Source: Shinella sp. WSJ-2 (GTDB taxonomy: Bacteria > Pseudomonadota > Alphaproteobacteria > Rhizobiales > Rhizobiaceae). Taken from it: DNA of 64,000 bases. Positions within the stretch are counted from its first letter, which is position 1. Each line of letters starts with the position of its first letter. The notes under the pieces were generated by a model. That model had not been told where the DNA came from and did not search any database. It saw nothing but the letters and a program-made list of their open reading frames with translations. The stretch spans positions 159,947 through 223,946 of the forward strand of contig NZ_QWBU01000008.1 in NCBI RefSeq assembly GCF_003432075.1, given 5' to 3'. Positions 18,251 through 30,433 of the stretch are shown here, in pieces. The position numbers and the translations under genes are program-made.

Positions 18251-19216
18251 ATGAACATCGTTCGCACAGCCATGCTTCTCGCCGCTATGACGGCGCTTTT
18301 CATGGGCGTGGGCCTGCTCATCGGCGGCAAGGGCGGCATGATGATCGCGCTCGTCGTTGCGATCGGCATGAATGTCTTTTCCTACTGGAATTCCGACCGG
18401 ATGGTGCTGTCCATGTACGGCGCCAAGGAGGTCGACGAACGCACGGCACCCGAATATTACGGCATCGTGCGGGATCTCGCGGCGCGTGCCGGCCTGCCCA
18501 TGCCGCGCGTTTTCGTCATGAACAGCGACCAGCCCAATGCCTTCGCGACGGGCCGCAATCCGCAGAACTCCGCCGTCGCTGCCTCCACCGGCCTTCTCCA
18601 GGCGCTGTCCTATGAAGAGGTGGCGGGCGTGATGGCGCATGAGCTGGCGCATATCCAGAACCGCGACACGCTCACCATGACGCTGACGGCGACGCTCGCG
18701 GGTGCGATCTCCATGCTCGCAAACTTCGCCATGTTCTTCGGCGACAGCAACAACCGCGAGAATAACAATCCGCGTGGTTTCGTCGGCGTGTTGATTGCGA
18801 TGATCGTCGCGCCGTTCGCCGCCATGTTGGTGCAGATGGCAATCAGCCGCACGCGCGAATATTCTGCCGACAAACGGGGTGCGGAGATTTGCGGTAACCC
18901 GTTGTGGCTGGCCTCCGCACTCGGCAACATCGCAGTCGCGGCCGGCCGCGTTCCCAACAATCAGGCCGAGCGCAATCCGGCAACTGCGCATATGTTCATC
19001 ATCAATCCGCTCTCGGGCGAGCGCATGGACAACCTGTTTTCGACCCATCCGAACACCGAGAACCGCATTGCCGCGCTTCAGGAAATGGCTCGCACCATGC
19101 AGGCCCGCTCGACGGAACCGGCCCGGGCTGATAATCCCGTGCGCAAATCGCGCTCCGTACCGACGACGGGCTGGGGACGCGGTGGCTCCGAACCACCCAA
19201 AGGTCCCTGGTCTTGA
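18251..19216 (+). CDS. htpX: Membrane zinc metalloprotease HtpX
   Basis: A 321-residue M48-family inner-membrane protease for quality control of membrane proteins. There are two hydrophobic segments at the N-terminus (residues about 5-42), the zinc motif HELAH ([14 protein letters not shown]) and a downstream [10 protein letters not shown] glutamate ligand. ATG 18251 has AGGAG upstream; the in-frame ATG at 18191 gives a non-membrane extension and was rejected. Its stop overlaps the start of rsmB (TTGA), so the two are coupled. Confidence 0.93.
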   Translation: MNIVRTAMLLAAMTALFMGVGLLIGGKGGMMIALVVAIGMNVFSYWNSDRMVLSMYGAKEVDERTAPEYYGIVRDLAARAGLPMPRVFVMNSDQPNAFATGRNPQNSAVAASTGLLQALSYEEVAGVMAHELAHIQNRDTLTMTLTATLAGAISMLANFAMFFGDSNNRENNNPRGFVGVLIAMIVAPFAAMLVQMAISRTREYSADKRGAEICGNPLWLASALGNIAVAAGRVPNNQAERNPATAHMFIINPLSGERMDNLFSTHPNTENRIAALQEMARTMQARSTEPARADNPVRKSRSVPTTGWGRGGSEPPKGPWS

Positions 19217-20619
19217 ACGACGACACGCGCAGAAAAAAATCATTCCCGAAACGCCATGACGGTCCCAGGCGACCGAAGCCCGAGGCGGTCGAGACCCAGC
19301 CGGAAAAGCCGGGCTTGCGCGCCCGCCAGGCTGCGGCAAAGATCCTCGCGGCCGTGGTCGATCGCAAGACGTCTCTCGACGGCATGCTGGACCTCGAAAA
19401 CGGCAACCCCGCCTATCGCCAGCTGAACGATGCCGACCGGGCGCTGGTGCGCGCCATCCTCAACACGGCGTTGCGCCATCTCCCACGTATCGAGGCCATT
19501 CTCGACACGCTCGTCGGCACGCCGCTGCCGGATGGCGCCCGCGCGTTGCACCATGTGCTGACCGTCGCGGCTGCGCAAATCCTCTATCTAGACGTGCCGG
19601 ATCATTCGGCCGTCGACCTCGCCGTCGAGCAGGCGCAGCTCGACCCGCGCAACCGTCGTTTTGCCAGCCTCACCAATGCGGTGCTGCGCCGGCTGTCGCG
19701 CGAAAAGGCCTCGCATCTCACCGCGACCCGCGCCGTTCCCGTCATTCCTGAATGGTTTTACGACCGACTCGCCAAGATCTACGGCCGCGAGCATGCCGGC
19801 CGCATCGCCGAAGCGATGCTGCAACCGTCCGCCATTGATCTAACCGTCAAGTCCGATGCCGAAGGCTGGGCCGCCAAACTCGGCGGCCGTGTGCTGCCGA
19901 CCGGCTCCGTTCGGCTTCCCGCCGCCTCCGGTGCCATTCCCGCACTGGAAGGGTTCGACGACGGGCAATGGTGGGTGCAGGATGCGGCGGCGAGCCTGCC
20001 GGCAAAGCTGTTCGGCGATCTCAGGGGCAAGCGTGTCGTCGATCTCTGCGCGGCTCCCGGCGGCAAGACGGCGCAACTTTTGCTCGCCGGCGCTAACGTC
20101 GTGGCGCTCGACCAGTCCGGCAACCGTCTGAAGCGGCTCATCGGCAATCTCGAGCGTCTCGGTCTATCGGCGACGACGCAGGAGATCAACATGGCGGATT
20201 TCCGCACCGACGAGCTCTTCGACGCCGTTTTGCTCGATGCCCCCTGCTCTTCCACCGGCACGATCCGCAAACATCCAGACGTGCTCTGGACAAAAGGTCC
20301 CGAGGATATCGAAAAGCTCGCCCGCCTGCAGGAGCGCTTGCTCCGTCATGCCCTGACGCTGGTCAAGCCAGGCGGTGAGCTCGTCTTTTCCAATTGCTCG
20401 CTCGATCCCGACGAGGGCGAGGACATGGTTTCGCGCGTTCTTGCCGACAATGCAGACTGGCGAATCATTCCGGCCGATCCCGCCGACTGGCCGGGTCTGG
20501 AGGATGCGGTTTCGCCGCGCGGCGAGTTGCGCACGACGCCGGCCATGCTGCCGGCAACCGGAGATCATGCGGGCGGATTGGATGGATTTTACGCGGTAAG
20601 GCTTCGGAAAGCCGGTTGA
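19213..20619 (+). CDS. rsmB: RsmB-type rRNA (cytosine-C5) methyltransferase, NOL1/NOP2/Sun family
   Basis: A 468-residue SAM-dependent m5C methyltransferase. The N-terminal NusB-like RNA-binding domain (residues about 35-160) is followed by the Rossmann domain with [15 protein letters not shown] near residue 277, the first catalytic cysteine in [15 protein letters not shown] and the second in [12 protein letters not shown]. The start is TTG at 19213, overlapping the htpX stop; no in-frame ATG lies near it. The expected target is 16S rRNA C967, inferred from family. Confidence 0.88.
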   Translation: MNDDTRRKKSFPKRHDGPRRPKPEAVETQPEKPGLRARQAAAKILAAVVDRKTSLDGMLDLENGNPAYRQLNDADRALVRAILNTALRHLPRIEAILDTLVGTPLPDGARALHHVLTVAAAQILYLDVPDHSAVDLAVEQAQLDPRNRRFASLTNAVLRRLSREKASHLTATRAVPVIPEWFYDRLAKIYGREHAGRIAEAMLQPSAIDLTVKSDAEGWAAKLGGRVLPTGSVRLPAASGAIPALEGFDDGQWWVQDAAASLPAKLFGDLRGKRVVDLCAAPGGKTAQLLLAGANVVALDQSGNRLKRLIGNLERLGLSATTQEINMADFRTDELFDAVLLDAPCSSTGTIRKHPDVLWTKGPEDIEKLARLQERLLRHALTLVKPGGELVFSNCSLDPDEGEDMVSRVLADNADWRIIPADPADWPGLEDAVSPRGELRTTPAMLPATGDHAGGLDGFYAVRLRKAG

Positions 20620-20732
20620 GCGCAAAATCATCCCAAAATATTGCCGAGGTCATCAACAGTCCATCAGCAGGCGATGAATTGACGGCGCTCCTCTCCTCGG
20701 CCTACCTATAGGTCTGGAGGCATTCGTTAACC

Positions 20733-22415
20733 ATGCAGCTTTCCGACCATCAGCGGCTATCCTATCTGTATATGCGTGAGGGCTGGCGGCGCTTCTCGCG
20801 AAGGCTTGCCTTGGGCCGGATCAGCGCCATGCGTTTTTCCGGCGGCACGCCAGACCGCCTCATCGTTGCGCCGACCGATCTGCATCCGGCCGATTCCTTT
20901 GCCGGCGAAGAAATCACTGCTGGCCGCTTCCCGCTCGCCGGCCGCAGCCTCGAATGCGAGGGCGAATCGCCCTTCGCGCTGGAACTGCCATCGGAAGAAT
21001 TCGCCGTTCGCCTGCATTGCTTCGGCTGGCTGCGCCATATGCGCCTCGTCGATCCGGAAAAGGCGGCGCTGACGACCCGCTTCATCGTCGACGACTGGCT
21101 GCAAAGCCATGGCCGCGTCATCGGTGGGCTTGCCTGGCGGCCGGATGTCACGGCGCAACGCATCATCGCCTGGCTCTCACACTCGCCCGTCGTGCTGAAG
21201 GATGCCGATTATCCCTTCTACCGCCGTTTCCTGAAGAGCCTAGCCTTTCAGGTGCGCTACCTGCGTCACGTCGCCGATACGACGCGCGACGGCGAACCGC
21301 GGCTGCGTGTGCGTATCGCACTCGCCATGGCCTCCATCGCCATGCCCTCCTCGCCCTCCAAGATGCGCAAGGCCGCCCGTCATCTCGACGAGGAACTGGA
21401 CCGGCAGATCCTGCCGGACGGCGGCCATTGCTCGCGCAATCCGCGGGCCGCCCTCGATCTGTTGCTCGATCTGCTGCCGCTGCGCCAGACCTATGTCAAT
21501 CTAGGCCATGATATGCCGGCGCAGCTCATTCCCTGCATCGACCGCATCTATCCGGCGCTGCGCTTCTTCCGTCATCAGGGCGGCGAACTCGCGCTATTCA
21601 ACGGCGCGACCTATACGCTCGCCAATGAGCTGATGTCGGCGCTTCGTTACGACGAGACCGGCGGTGCGCCCTTCAAGGCCCTGCCCTCGATCAATTACGA
21701 CCGGGTGGCGGTGAAGGACACCGTGGTGCTGATGGATACCGGCATGCCGAAATCCGTCGATCTGTCATCGACGGCGGCCGCCGGCACGCTTTCCATCGAA
21801 GTTTCCTCCGGAAAGAACCGCTTCATCGTCAATTCCGGGCGCCCGCGTTTTGCCGGCGAGGCGATGCGGCAGATGTCGCGCATGACGGCCGCCCATTCGG
21901 TGGCGACGCTGAACGACACGTCCTCCTCGCGTATTTCCAGCTCACGCTTCCTCGGGCCCATCATCATCGGCGGCGTCAGCAAGGTGAACGTCACGCGCAT
22001 CGAGCGCGATTCCGGTGCCGATGGCGTGACGGCGAGCCATGACGGATATCTCAAGCGCTTCGGTCTGATCTATGAGCGCGATATCCTGGTGTCGGCGACG
22101 GGTGGCGAAATCCGCGGCCGCGAGCGTTTCTTCAAGCCGGCGGCGGCGAATGCGCCGATCGACAAGGGTACGGCCATCGTACGCTTCCACGTCCATCCGA
22201 CCATCCAGCTCTATCGCGCCTCTGCCAACGAGACGCGGCTGGTGGCGGCGGATGGCGAGGCCTGGGCGCTGACCTGCCTCGATGTGCCGGTCGAGGAGGA
22301 GGAAGACGTCTTCTTCGCTGATCCTTCCGGCGTGCGCCCCTCCCGGCAGCTGACGCTGACAATGCCGCTTGCCGAGATGCCGGAAGTTCAGTGGTCCCTC
22401 GCGCGGCAACGTTGA
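20733..22415 (+). CDS. Heparinase II/III family protein
   Basis: A 560-residue protein with the C-terminal heparinase II/III-like beta domain and an alpha/alpha-toroid-like N-terminal half (for example [20 protein letters not shown], which has the Tyr/His/Arg-type surface of polysaccharide lyases). No signal peptide is obvious. Members of this family are found in rhizobia between rsmB and purH, as here; their physiological substrate is not established, so I do not assign one. Confidence 0.8.
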   Translation: MQLSDHQRLSYLYMREGWRRFSRRLALGRISAMRFSGGTPDRLIVAPTDLHPADSFAGEEITAGRFPLAGRSLECEGESPFALELPSEEFAVRLHCFGWLRHMRLVDPEKAALTTRFIVDDWLQSHGRVIGGLAWRPDVTAQRIIAWLSHSPVVLKDADYPFYRRFLKSLAFQVRYLRHVADTTRDGEPRLRVRIALAMASIAMPSSPSKMRKAARHLDEELDRQILPDGGHCSRNPRAALDLLLDLLPLRQTYVNLGHDMPAQLIPCIDRIYPALRFFRHQGGELALFNGATYTLANELMSALRYDETGGAPFKALPSINYDRVAVKDTVVLMDTGMPKSVDLSSTAAAGTLSIEVSSGKNRFIVNSGRPRFAGEAMRQMSRMTAAHSVATLNDTSSSRISSSRFLGPIIIGGVSKVNVTRIERDSGADGVTASHDGYLKRFGLIYERDILVSATGGEIRGRERFFKPAAANAPIDKGTAIVRFHVHPTIQLYRASANETRLVAADGEAWALTCLDVPVEEEEDVFFADPSGVRPSRQLTLTMPLAEMPEVQWSLARQR

Positions 22416-22512
22416 GAATTCAGCCTTTCACGGTTTTCTCCCGGTCCTGCCTGTGATAACGGGGCGCATGACCATCCGCCCCTCCTCCCGGGGCCGCAGA
22501 ACGGAGCGCCCC

Positions 22513-24123
22513 ATGGCCGTTGTTTCCAAGAAAATTCCCGCCCCTGACCGCGTTGCCGTCCGCACCGCGCTTCTGTCCGTCTCCGATAAGACCGGTGTCG
22601 TCGAGCTTGCGAAGGCACTCGCCGACAAGGGCGTTCGCCTGCTCTCGACGGGCGGCACGCACAAGACGCTCCGCGATGCCGGCCTTGCCATCACCGACGT
22701 TTCGGAGGTCACGGGCTTTCCGGAAATCATGGACGGCCGCGTGAAGACGCTGCACCCGTCCGTGCATGGCGGCCTGCTGGCGATCCGCGACGATGCCGAG
22801 CATGTCGAGGCGATGAAAGCGCACGGCATCGGTGCGATCGACCTCACCGTCATCAACCTCTATCCGTTCGAGGAAGTCCGCGCCAAGGGTGGCGATTATC
22901 CGACGACGGTCGAGAATATCGATATCGGTGGACCGGCGATGATCCGCGCCTCGGCCAAGAACCATGCCTATGTGGCCATCGTCACCGATCCCTCGGACTA
23001 TCCGGCGCTGCTGGAAGAGCTGGCCGACGGTTCGACCTCCTATGCCTTCCGCCAGCGCCTTGCAGCGAAGGCCTATGCCCGCACGGCGGCCTATGATGCG
23101 GCGATCTCCAACTGGTTTGCCGAGGCGCTCGATATCGCGATGCCGCGTCACCGCGTGCTCGGCGGCGTGCTGAAGGAAGAGATGCGCTACGGAGAGAACC
23201 CGCACCAGAAGGCGGGTTTCTACGTGACCGGCGAGAATCGTCCCGGTGTGGCCACCGCGACGCTGCTGCAGGGCAAGCAGCTCTCCTACAACAACATCAA
23301 CGACACCGACGCCGCCTTCGAGCTGGTTGCCGAGTTCCTGCCGGAAAACGGCCCGGCCTGCGCGATCATCAAGCATGCCAATCCCTGCGGCGTGGCCACC
23401 GGCAAAACGCTGAAGGATGCCTATGCGCGGGCGCTGGCTTGCGATCCCGTTTCGGCCTTTGGCGGCATCATCGCGCTGAATTCGACGCTCGACGGCGAGA
23501 CGGCGGAGGAAATCGTAAAACTGTTCACCGAGGTCATCATCGCGCCCGATGCCGACGAGAAGGCGCGCGCCATCATCGCCTCCAAGCCGAACCTTCGCCT
23601 GCTGGTGACGGGCGCCCTGCCCGATCCGCGCGTGCCCGGTCTCTCCGCAAAGACGGTTTCCGGCGGCCTGCTCGTGCAGAGCCGCGACAACGGCATGGTC
23701 GAGGATCTCGACCTCAAGGTCGTCACCAAGCGCGCACCGACGGCGCAGGAGCTTGTCGACATGAAGTTCGCCTTCAAGGTCGCCAAGCACGTCAAGTCGA
23801 ATGCGATTGTCTATGCCAAGGATGGCCAAACGGCCGGTATCGGCGCCGGCCAGATGAGCCGTGTCGACTCCGCCCGCATTGCTGGCCTGAAGGCCGAGGA
23901 AGCCGCCAAGGCCATGGGCCTGGCCGAGCCGCTGACGCGCGGCTCTGCCGTCGCCTCCGAGGCCTTCCTGCCCTTCGCTGACGGCCTGCTCTCGGCGATT
24001 GCTGCGGGTGCGACGGCCGTGATCCAGCCGGGCGGCTCGATGCGCGATGCGGAAGTCATTGCCGCGGCGGATGAAGCGGGCGTCGCCATGGTCTTCACTG
24101 GCATGCGCCACTTCCGCCACTGA
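22513..24123 (+). CDS. purH: Bifunctional AICAR transformylase / IMP cyclohydrolase PurH
   Basis: A 536-residue enzyme for the last two steps of IMP synthesis. The N-terminal IMP cyclohydrolase domain shows [18 protein letters not shown] and the [13 protein letters not shown] loop; the C-terminal transformylase shows [15 protein letters not shown] [15 protein letters not shown] and the [12 protein letters not shown] motif with the catalytic Lys-His. ATG 22513 has GGAG at a good distance; the frame is open further upstream but without family similarity. A terminator follows. Confidence 0.96.
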   Translation: MAVVSKKIPAPDRVAVRTALLSVSDKTGVVELAKALADKGVRLLSTGGTHKTLRDAGLAITDVSEVTGFPEIMDGRVKTLHPSVHGGLLAIRDDAEHVEAMKAHGIGAIDLTVINLYPFEEVRAKGGDYPTTVENIDIGGPAMIRASAKNHAYVAIVTDPSDYPALLEELADGSTSYAFRQRLAAKAYARTAAYDAAISNWFAEALDIAMPRHRVLGGVLKEEMRYGENPHQKAGFYVTGENRPGVATATLLQGKQLSYNNINDTDAAFELVAEFLPENGPACAIIKHANPCGVATGKTLKDAYARALACDPVSAFGGIIALNSTLDGETAEEIVKLFTEVIIAPDADEKARAIIASKPNLRLLVTGALPDPRVPGLSAKTVSGGLLVQSRDNGMVEDLDLKVVTKRAPTAQELVDMKFAFKVAKHVKSNAIVYAKDGQTAGIGAGQMSRVDSARIAGLKAEEAAKAMGLAEPLTRGSAVASEAFLPFADGLLSAIAAGATAVIQPGGSMRDAEVIAAADEAGVAMVFTGMRHFRH

Positions 24124-24151
24124 TCCTTAGCCGGAGTCATCCCGGAAATCG

Positions 24152-24178
24152 AAACGCCCCGCTTGCGGGGCGTTTTGT
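24152..24178 (+). terminator. Terminator of purH
   Basis: AAACGCCCCGC-TT-GCGGGGCGTTT followed by TGTGTTT; near-symmetric, so it could also serve the convergent MFS gene. Confidence 0.85.
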
Positions 24179-24181
24179 GTT

Positions 24182-25567
24182 TCAGGCCTCGACTTTCGCT
24201 GCCGGATAGGGCGTGCGCAGCAGGAGCAGGAAGCCGACGACGAGGAAGACGATGAGCGCCATCATGCCCGCGCGGGCAGAGCCCGTTGCCGTTGTGATGA
24301 GGGCGACGGAGAGCGGCGCCAGAAAGGACGTGGCGCGGCCTGAGAGGGCGTAGAGGCCGAAATAGCGGCCGGCCTCGTCCGGATGGATGCTCTGGGCGAG
24401 ATAGGAGCGTGCCGAGGCCTGCACGGGGCCGAAGGCGACGCCGATCAGCAGGCCGTAAAGAATATAGGCCTTTTCCGCGGCGGTGCCGAAGAGACCGCCG
24501 GAATCCTCTGCCGGAAGCGGGATCAGGCCGAACAGAGTGAAGCCGGGGCCGGTCGAGACGATACCGACCGTCGCGATGGTCAGACAGACGAGGCTCATGA
24601 TGACCACGGTCTTGGATCCCAGCCGCGTATCGAGCCGGCTGGCGTAGAGGCAGCCGCCGATGGCGACGACATTGAGGATGATGCCATAGATGCCGAGTTC
24701 GAAGGTCTGCCAGGCGAACATGCCGGCAGCGAAGGTGCCGCCGAGCGCGAGGAGGCCGTTGACGCCGTCCTGGTAGATCATGCGGGCAACGAGGAAGCGC
24801 AGGATGCCGGGCTTGTTCTTCAGGTCCTTCAGCGCCTCGGACAGGTCGGCGAAGCCGGCGCGCACGGCAGCGGCGATCGGCAGGCCCTTGCTCTGGTCCG
24901 GCGTGAAGAAGAACATCGGCAGGATGAAGACAAAATACCACAGCGCCGAGATCGGCCCGGTGATGCGGGCATCCTCCCCAGCCGCCGCATCAAGGCCGAA
25001 GAGCGGCGCGATGCCGATGGCCGTCTTGCCGGTCTCCGGATTGGCGGCGAGAAGGGCCACAACCGCGATCAGCACGATCATGCCGCCGAGATAGCCGAGA
25101 CCCCAGGCAATGTTGGAGATGCGGCCGGTATCCTCAGGGCGCACGAGCCGCGGCATCATGGAATCGTTGAAGACGATGGAGAATTCGGCGGCGACGGTCG
25201 CCAGAACGATCAGCACCATGGCGTAGATGAGACCGCTGCCGGGGGCGGCATACCACAGGGCGGCAAGCGAGAGGATCTTGATGGCCGCAAAGACGGCGAT
25301 CCAGGGTTTTCGCGCACCGGAAGCGTCGGCAATCGAACCCATGATGGGGGCGAGCAGCGCAATCGCGATGCCGGAAAGCGTGAGCGTATAGCTCCAGGCA
25401 GCCTGGCCGGCGGCGTGATCCTCCGTCAGGCGCGAGACGAGATAGGGGCCGAAGATGAAGGTGGTGATGACGGTGAAGAACGGCTGCGCCGCCCAGTCGA
25501 ACAGCATCCAGCCCGCAATCCCGAGCCGGCCCGTGCGTGGCTCCCGGCTTTCCGTGACAACCGTCAT
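24182..25567 (-). CDS. MFS transporter, UMF1 / Atg22-like family
   Basis: A 461-residue inner-membrane protein with about twelve hydrophobic segments. N-terminal [39 protein letters not shown] and [16 protein letters not shown] match the UMF1/Atg22-type major facilitators. The substrate is unknown. The gene lies 84 bp downstream of the NAD-glutamate dehydrogenase stop on the same strand, so co-transcription is possible. It converges on purH. Confidence 0.82.
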   Translation of the reverse strand: MTVVTESREPRTGRLGIAGWMLFDWAAQPFFTVITTFIFGPYLVSRLTEDHAAGQAAWSYTLTLSGIAIALLAPIMGSIADASGARKPWIAVFAAIKILSLAALWYAAPGSGLIYAMVLIVLATVAAEFSIVFNDSMMPRLVRPEDTGRISNIAWGLGYLGGMIVLIAVVALLAANPETGKTAIGIAPLFGLDAAAGEDARITGPISALWYFVFILPMFFFTPDQSKGLPIAAAVRAGFADLSEALKDLKNKPGILRFLVARMIYQDGVNGLLALGGTFAAGMFAWQTFELGIYGIILNVVAIGGCLYASRLDTRLGSKTVVIMSLVCLTIATVGIVSTGPGFTLFGLIPLPAEDSGGLFGTAAEKAYILYGLLIGVAFGPVQASARSYLAQSIHPDEAGRYFGLYALSGRATSFLAPLSVALITTATGSARAGMMALIVFLVVGFLLLLRTPYPAAKVEA

Positions 25568-25651
25568 CGCCCCTCCCGCTGATATCGGGGGCGATGACCG
25601 CGCCCGTCCCCAAGCCGGCTAACGGGGTCCGTCAGCCGGCAGGGAACTGTG

Positions 25652-28600
25652 TCATTTCGCTCTTTCCTGCGCAAGGTCGCTCAGGATGCCCGCAGCGACG
25701 GAGACCTTGGCCAGCGTCGCTTCGCCGCCGTCCGTCAGCGCCGAGAGGTTTGCCGTCACACGGGCAAGCCGCTCCTTGTCGCCCTGCTGCCAGGTGGTGA
25801 GCGGCGCCTTGTCGCCCTTGTGGCGCGTCAGCACCACGGTGGCAAGGTCGCGCCGGGCATTGGCGATATCGGTGAGGCTGCGCTGGAGGGCGAGCGCCTC
25901 GTAAAGATCGCCGGTCGGGATGCGGCTTGCCGACGAGAGCAGACGGCCGATGTTCAGCGTCGCGCTGATGCCGGCGAAGGTCTGCGCCGTCTTGGCGAGT
26001 GAATCGCCTGTCGCATTGGCGATCAGCATGACCTCGGGCACGAAGGTGAGCAGGGAGAGCGTTGCGATCTCTTCCGCAAGCTCGGCCGGAACACCCTCGT
26101 CCTCATAGGCATGCGCCTTGCGGCGGGCCTCGTCGCCGATGGCGTCGGACACCAGCGTGGAGAGCTGCGGACGCAACTGCTTCAGCGCCTGTTTCAGTTT
26201 GTGCACCGCTTGGTCCATTGGGCCGGAGACGGCGCCGGTGGTCAGTAGCAGGCTGGTGACGTTGGCATAGATGCGGCCGATCTCTTCGTAGAGCTCGTTC
26301 TGCAAGGTGCCGGCGACTTGGTTGTCCAGGGCATCGACGCCAGCATAAAGCGCGGCAAGACCATAACCGTCACGGGCGATCACCGCTGCCTTCACCGCAT
26401 TCGCCGGGCCGAAGCCGGTGCCATCGGTCAGGCCGTTGATGAAGGCCGGGCCGCCGCGGTTGATCACTTCATTGGCGAGAATCGTCGCGATGATCTCGCG
26501 GCGCAGGCGATGCGAGCGGATATCGTCCGCATAGGTCTTCTGCATCTTGGCCGGGAAGTAACCGGTCAATGTCGGCTCAAAATAGGGCTCGTCCGGCAGG
26601 TTGGTGTGAACCAGCTCATCGAACAGCACCAGCTTGGCATAGGAGAGGAGCACGCCGATTTCCGGCCGCGTCAACGGCTTGCCGGCCTGGTAGCGTTCGG
26701 CAAGCGTGCGGTCGTCGGGCAGCGTCTCGACCTTGCGGTTGAGCAGGCCGCCTGCCTCGAAGCGGTCCATCAGGCGGGTCAGCGGCGCGCGGTTGGCCGT
26801 GCCCTGCTTTTCGACCAGCGAGATCGCCAGCGATTGCAGATAATTGTTGCGCAACACGAGATGGCCGACTTCATCAGTCATCGAGGCAAGCAGCACGTTG
26901 CGCTTGGCGCGCGTCAGCCGCTCGTCGCGCATGGCCGAGGCGAGTGCGATCTTGATGTTGACCTCGACGTCCGACGAATTCACGCCGGCCGAGTTGTCGA
27001 TGGCGTCCGAGTTGCAGCGTCCGCCCTTGAGGGCGAAGGCGATACGACCGCGCTGGGTGACGCCGAGATTGGCGCCCTCGCCGATCACCTTGGCGCGGAC
27101 ATCGTCTGCGACGATACGGATCGGATCGTTGGCGCGGTCGCCCACCTCGGCGTCCGTCTCGTTCTGGCCGCGGATATAGGTGCCGATGCCGCCGAACCAC
27201 ATCAGGTCGACCGGCGCCTTGAGGATCGCCGTCATGATTTCGAACGGGGTGGCCTTGGCCTTGTCGAGGCCGATGACGGCTTGTGCCTCCGGCGTCAGCG
27301 TCACGGATTTCTCTGTGCGCGGAATGATCATCGCGCCCTTGGAGAGGACGGAGCGATCATAGTCCTGCCAGCTCGAGCGCGGCAGGTTGAACATGCGGCG
27401 GCGCTCGGCGAAGGACGTGTCGGTATCCGGCGACGGATCGATGAAGATGTCGCGGTGGTCGAAGGCCGCGACGAGCTTGATCTTGCGCGACAGCAGCATG
27501 CCGTTGCCGAAGACGTCGCCCGACATGTCGCCGACGCCGGCGACGGTAAATGGCGTCTTCTGGATGTCGATGTTCATCTCGCGGAAGTGGCGCTTGACGG
27601 TTTCCCAGGCGCCACGGGCGGTGATGCCCATCTTCTTGTGGTCGTAGCCGGCCGAGCCGCCCGATGCAAAAGCGTCGTCGAGCCAGAAGCCGGCTTCCTG
27701 CGCCAAGCCGTTCGCGGTGTCGGAGAAGGTCGCGGTGCCCTTGTCCGCGGCGACGACGAAATAGGGATCGTCCCCGTCGAGGCGCACCGTATCGGCCGGC
27801 GGCACCACATCCTGGCCGACGATGTTGTCGGTGACGGAGAGCAGCGTGCGGATATAGGTCTTATAGGCTTCGGTGCCGGCCTTGAAGACGGCGTCGCGGC
27901 TGCCGCCAACGGGCAGCTGCTTCGGATAGAAGCCACCCTTGGCACCGACGGGCACGATGACCGAGTTCTTGACCTGCTGCGCCTTCACGAGGCCGAGCAC
28001 TTCCGTGCGGTAGTCCTGCGCGCGGTCGGACCAACGCAGGCCGCCGCGGGCGACCTTGCCGAAGCGCAGGTGCACGCCCTCGACTTCCGCGCCATAGACG
28101 AAGATTTCGCGGAACGGGCGTGGTTCCGGCAGGCCGTCGAGCGCCTTCGGGTCGAGCTTAATCGCGAAGGTCTTGCGCGGCTTGCCGTCGGCGTCGTGCT
28201 GGAAATAGTTGGTGCGCAGCGTCGCCTGGATTGCGTTGACGTAGCGGCGGAGAATGCGGTCCTCGTCGAGGCTCGGCACGTTGGCCAGCGCCTCCTCGAT
28301 GGCCGTGGAGATGTCGCCGGACTTCTTCTCGCGCTGACGCTCGGTCAGCTTGGGGTCGAGACGGGTCTCGAACAGGCGGAAGAGGTTGGCGGCAATGGCC
28401 GGATACTTGTTGAGCGTATCGGCGATATAGCCCTGCGAATAGGCGATTCCGGTCTGGCGCAGGTAGCGCGAATAGGTGCGCAATGCCATGACTTCGCGGG
28501 CTGAGAGGCCGCCGGTCAGGACAAGACGGTTCAGCGCGTCGTCGTCCACTTCGCCGTGCCAGGCGGCGAGGAAGGCTTCCTCCAGCATGGGGCTTAGCTT

Positions 28601-30433
28601 GGCGAGATTGACCTCCAGGCCGTCGCGCTGCTTCAACTCCATATCATGCAGGATGACGCGGCGCTCATTGCCGTCGAAGGTCGTGAGCGTCAAATCGTGT
28701 GTTTGTTCGCTGATGACGTTGAAACCGAGATTTTCGAGCAGCGGCACCCGGCGCGACAAGGAAACCGGTTCGCCAGCGTGGAAGATTTTCAGCTCCACCG
28801 AAGTAAGGTCCGTGTTCCAGGCCTTGCGATAGAAAGAGATGCGGATCGGGGTTTCCGGCGTTGCCGTCGAAATCAGGGCGAGATCAGCATTGGCCTCGGT
28901 GGGCGTGAAGTCTTCCTGATAGCCGGTATCGGCATGGAGGCGAAGACCGTCTGCGCTGGACAGCGCCTCGAAGCGATCGGTCCAACGCGTGGCGATCTCG
29001 CGCACCGCCTGTTCCAACTTGTTCTGGGCAATGCGCGGCGTCTTACCGCCTGAACGTCCGATGATGAAGTGCACGCGGGCAAGGCCACCCTCGGGGAAAG
29101 CCGGGTAATACGCCGACACGCGACCATCATAAGCCGACTTCAGATAGTTGCCGATCTTTTCGCGCACGTCGGAATCGTATTGCTCGCGCGGCACATAGAC
29201 GATGACGGAAACGAAGCGGTCGAAACGGTCGATGCGCGGCAGGACTCGGATTCGCGGCCGATCGGACAGCTCGTTGATCTGCTCCGAGAAGGTGGCGAGC
29301 AGTCCGGGATCGATCTGGAAGAGATCGTCACGCGGATAGGATTCCAGGGTGTTGATGAGCATCTTGCCGGAATGGCTCTTCGGGTCGTAGCCGAAATGAT
29401 CGACGACCGCTTCGACCTTTGAGCGCAGCAGCGGGATCTGGCCAGCAGCATGCGTGTAGGCCGTCGAGGTGAAGAGGCCGACGATTCGCAGCTCGCCGAT
29501 CACCTTGCCCTTCTCGTCGAAACGCTTCAGGCCGATATAATCCATATAGGCGCGGCGGTGCACGACGGATTTCACATTCGCCTTGGTGACGATCAGGAAA
29601 TCCGGGCCTTCCAGGAATTCGAGGATTTCCGGCGTCGTCGTGACCGCGTCCTTGCCCAGCCGCAGCACGCGCACGTCCGGATCGGAGAGGATGCCAAGAC
29701 CGTCGCCGCCGCGTTCCACCGTCGCCCGCTCGCCTTTGCCGGAATAGGAATATTCCCGCATGCCGAGGAAGGTGAAGTTGTTGCCGCGCAGCCAGTCGAG
29801 GAAGGCGAGCGCCTCGCTCTTGCCAGGCTTGTCCTTGGCGTAGCGCTCCATGTCGGCGGTGGCGCCGTTGAGCTTTTCCAGCATGGACGGCCAGTCGTCG
29901 ACGGCCAGATGCACCTGGTTAAGCACATGCATCACGCGGTCGGCCAGCGCTGCGGCTTCATTGGGTGCCAGTTCGGAAAGATGGATTTCGATATGACTGA
30001 CGCGCTGCGTCGGGTCGCTCTCCTCATCCGGCGAGAAGAGCTTCGGCGCTTCCTCCTGGTTGACGACGAGGATCGGATGGATCGCGAGATGGATATCGCG
30101 GTGCGTGCTCGTCACCTCGCCCATGACCGAGTCATAGAGGAACGGCTGGTTGCGGTCGGTGACGGAGAGGACGGAGACCGGTTGGCCCTGCGGTTTGACA
30201 TCGGCAAGTGTGGTGACGGTGACGCGCGGCTGGCTGCCGTCCCACGCCTCGAGTTCGGCCATGGCATGGGCGGCGGCGGCGGCAAGCATCGGGCCGGTAT
30301 AGTGTTCCAGATCGTCCTTGCTGGCACGCCCGAAAAGGATGTCGGGGTTGAGTGTTTTTGCGCCGAGAGCGGCGGCTGCGGCCTTTGCGGCCTCGATGTG
30401 TTTTTCTCGTTTCACGTTGGTCCGGGCACCCAT
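25652..30433 (-). CDS. NAD-dependent glutamate dehydrogenase, large (~180 kDa) type
   Basis: A 1,593-residue protein of the bacterial large NAD-GDH family, converting glutamate to 2-oxoglutarate and ammonium for catabolism. The long N-terminal regulatory region (ACT-like segments, e.g. DRNQPFLYDSVMGEV) precedes the catalytic core with KVARGGLRWSDRAQDYRTEV, VGAKGGFYPKQ (catalytic lysine region) and the NAD domain with KLVAAFDHRDIFIDPSPD. ATG 30433 (MGARTNVKRE) has GAGGGAGA upstream; the frame stays open to 30988 but that part is low-complexity non-homologous sequence. An AT-rich stretch (about 30460-30610) precedes the gene and probably carries its promoter. Confidence 0.93.
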   Translation of the reverse strand: MGARTNVKREKHIEAAKAAAAALGAKTLNPDILFGRASKDDLEHYTGPMLAAAAAHAMAELEAWDGSQPRVTVTTLADVKPQGQPVSVLSVTDRNQPFLYDSVMGEVTSTHRDIHLAIHPILVVNQEEAPKLFSPDEESDPTQRVSHIEIHLSELAPNEAAALADRVMHVLNQVHLAVDDWPSMLEKLNGATADMERYAKDKPGKSEALAFLDWLRGNNFTFLGMREYSYSGKGERATVERGGDGLGILSDPDVRVLRLGKDAVTTTPEILEFLEGPDFLIVTKANVKSVVHRRAYMDYIGLKRFDEKGKVIGELRIVGLFTSTAYTHAAGQIPLLRSKVEAVVDHFGYDPKSHSGKMLINTLESYPRDDLFQIDPGLLATFSEQINELSDRPRIRVLPRIDRFDRFVSVIVYVPREQYDSDVREKIGNYLKSAYDGRVSAYYPAFPEGGLARVHFIIGRSGGKTPRIAQNKLEQAVREIATRWTDRFEALSSADGLRLHADTGYQEDFTPTEANADLALISTATPETPIRISFYRKAWNTDLTSVELKIFHAGEPVSLSRRVPLLENLGFNVISEQTHDLTLTTFDGNERRVILHDMELKQRDGLEVNLAKLSPMLEEAFLAAWHGEVDDDALNRLVLTGGLSAREVMALRTYSRYLRQTGIAYSQGYIADTLNKYPAIAANLFRLFETRLDPKLTERQREKKSGDISTAIEEALANVPSLDEDRILRRYVNAIQATLRTNYFQHDADGKPRKTFAIKLDPKALDGLPEPRPFREIFVYGAEVEGVHLRFGKVARGGLRWSDRAQDYRTEVLGLVKAQQVKNSVIVPVGAKGGFYPKQLPVGGSRDAVFKAGTEAYKTYIRTLLSVTDNIVGQDVVPPADTVRLDGDDPYFVVAADKGTATFSDTANGLAQEAGFWLDDAFASGGSAGYDHKKMGITARGAWETVKRHFREMNIDIQKTPFTVAGVGDMSGDVFGNGMLLSRKIKLVAAFDHRDIFIDPSPDTDTSFAERRRMFNLPRSSWQDYDRSVLSKGAMIIPRTEKSVTLTPEAQAVIGLDKAKATPFEIMTAILKAPVDLMWFGGIGTYIRGQNETDAEVGDRANDPIRIVADDVRAKVIGEGANLGVTQRGRIAFALKGGRCNSDAIDNSAGVNSSDVEVNIKIALASAMRDERLTRAKRNVLLASMTDEVGHLVLRNNYLQSLAISLVEKQGTANRAPLTRLMDRFEAGGLLNRKVETLPDDRTLAERYQAGKPLTRPEIGVLLSYAKLVLFDELVHTNLPDEPYFEPTLTGYFPAKMQKTYADDIRSHRLRREIIATILANEVINRGGPAFINGLTDGTGFGPANAVKAAVIARDGYGLAALYAGVDALDNQVAGTLQNELYEEIGRIYANVTSLLLTTGAVSGPMDQAVHKLKQALKQLRPQLSTLVSDAIGDEARRKAHAYEDEGVPAELAEEIATLSLLTFVPEVMLIANATGDSLAKTAQTFAGISATLNIGRLLSSASRIPTGDLYEALALQRSLTDIANARRDLATVVLTRHKGDKAPLTTWQQGDKERLARVTANLSALTDGGEATLAKVSVAAGILSDLAQERAK

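Noticed and set aside
26318..28504. 728-codon plus-strand frame inside the glutamate dehydrogenase gene
   Set aside because: Antisense shadow; the minus frame has continuous NAD-GDH similarity.
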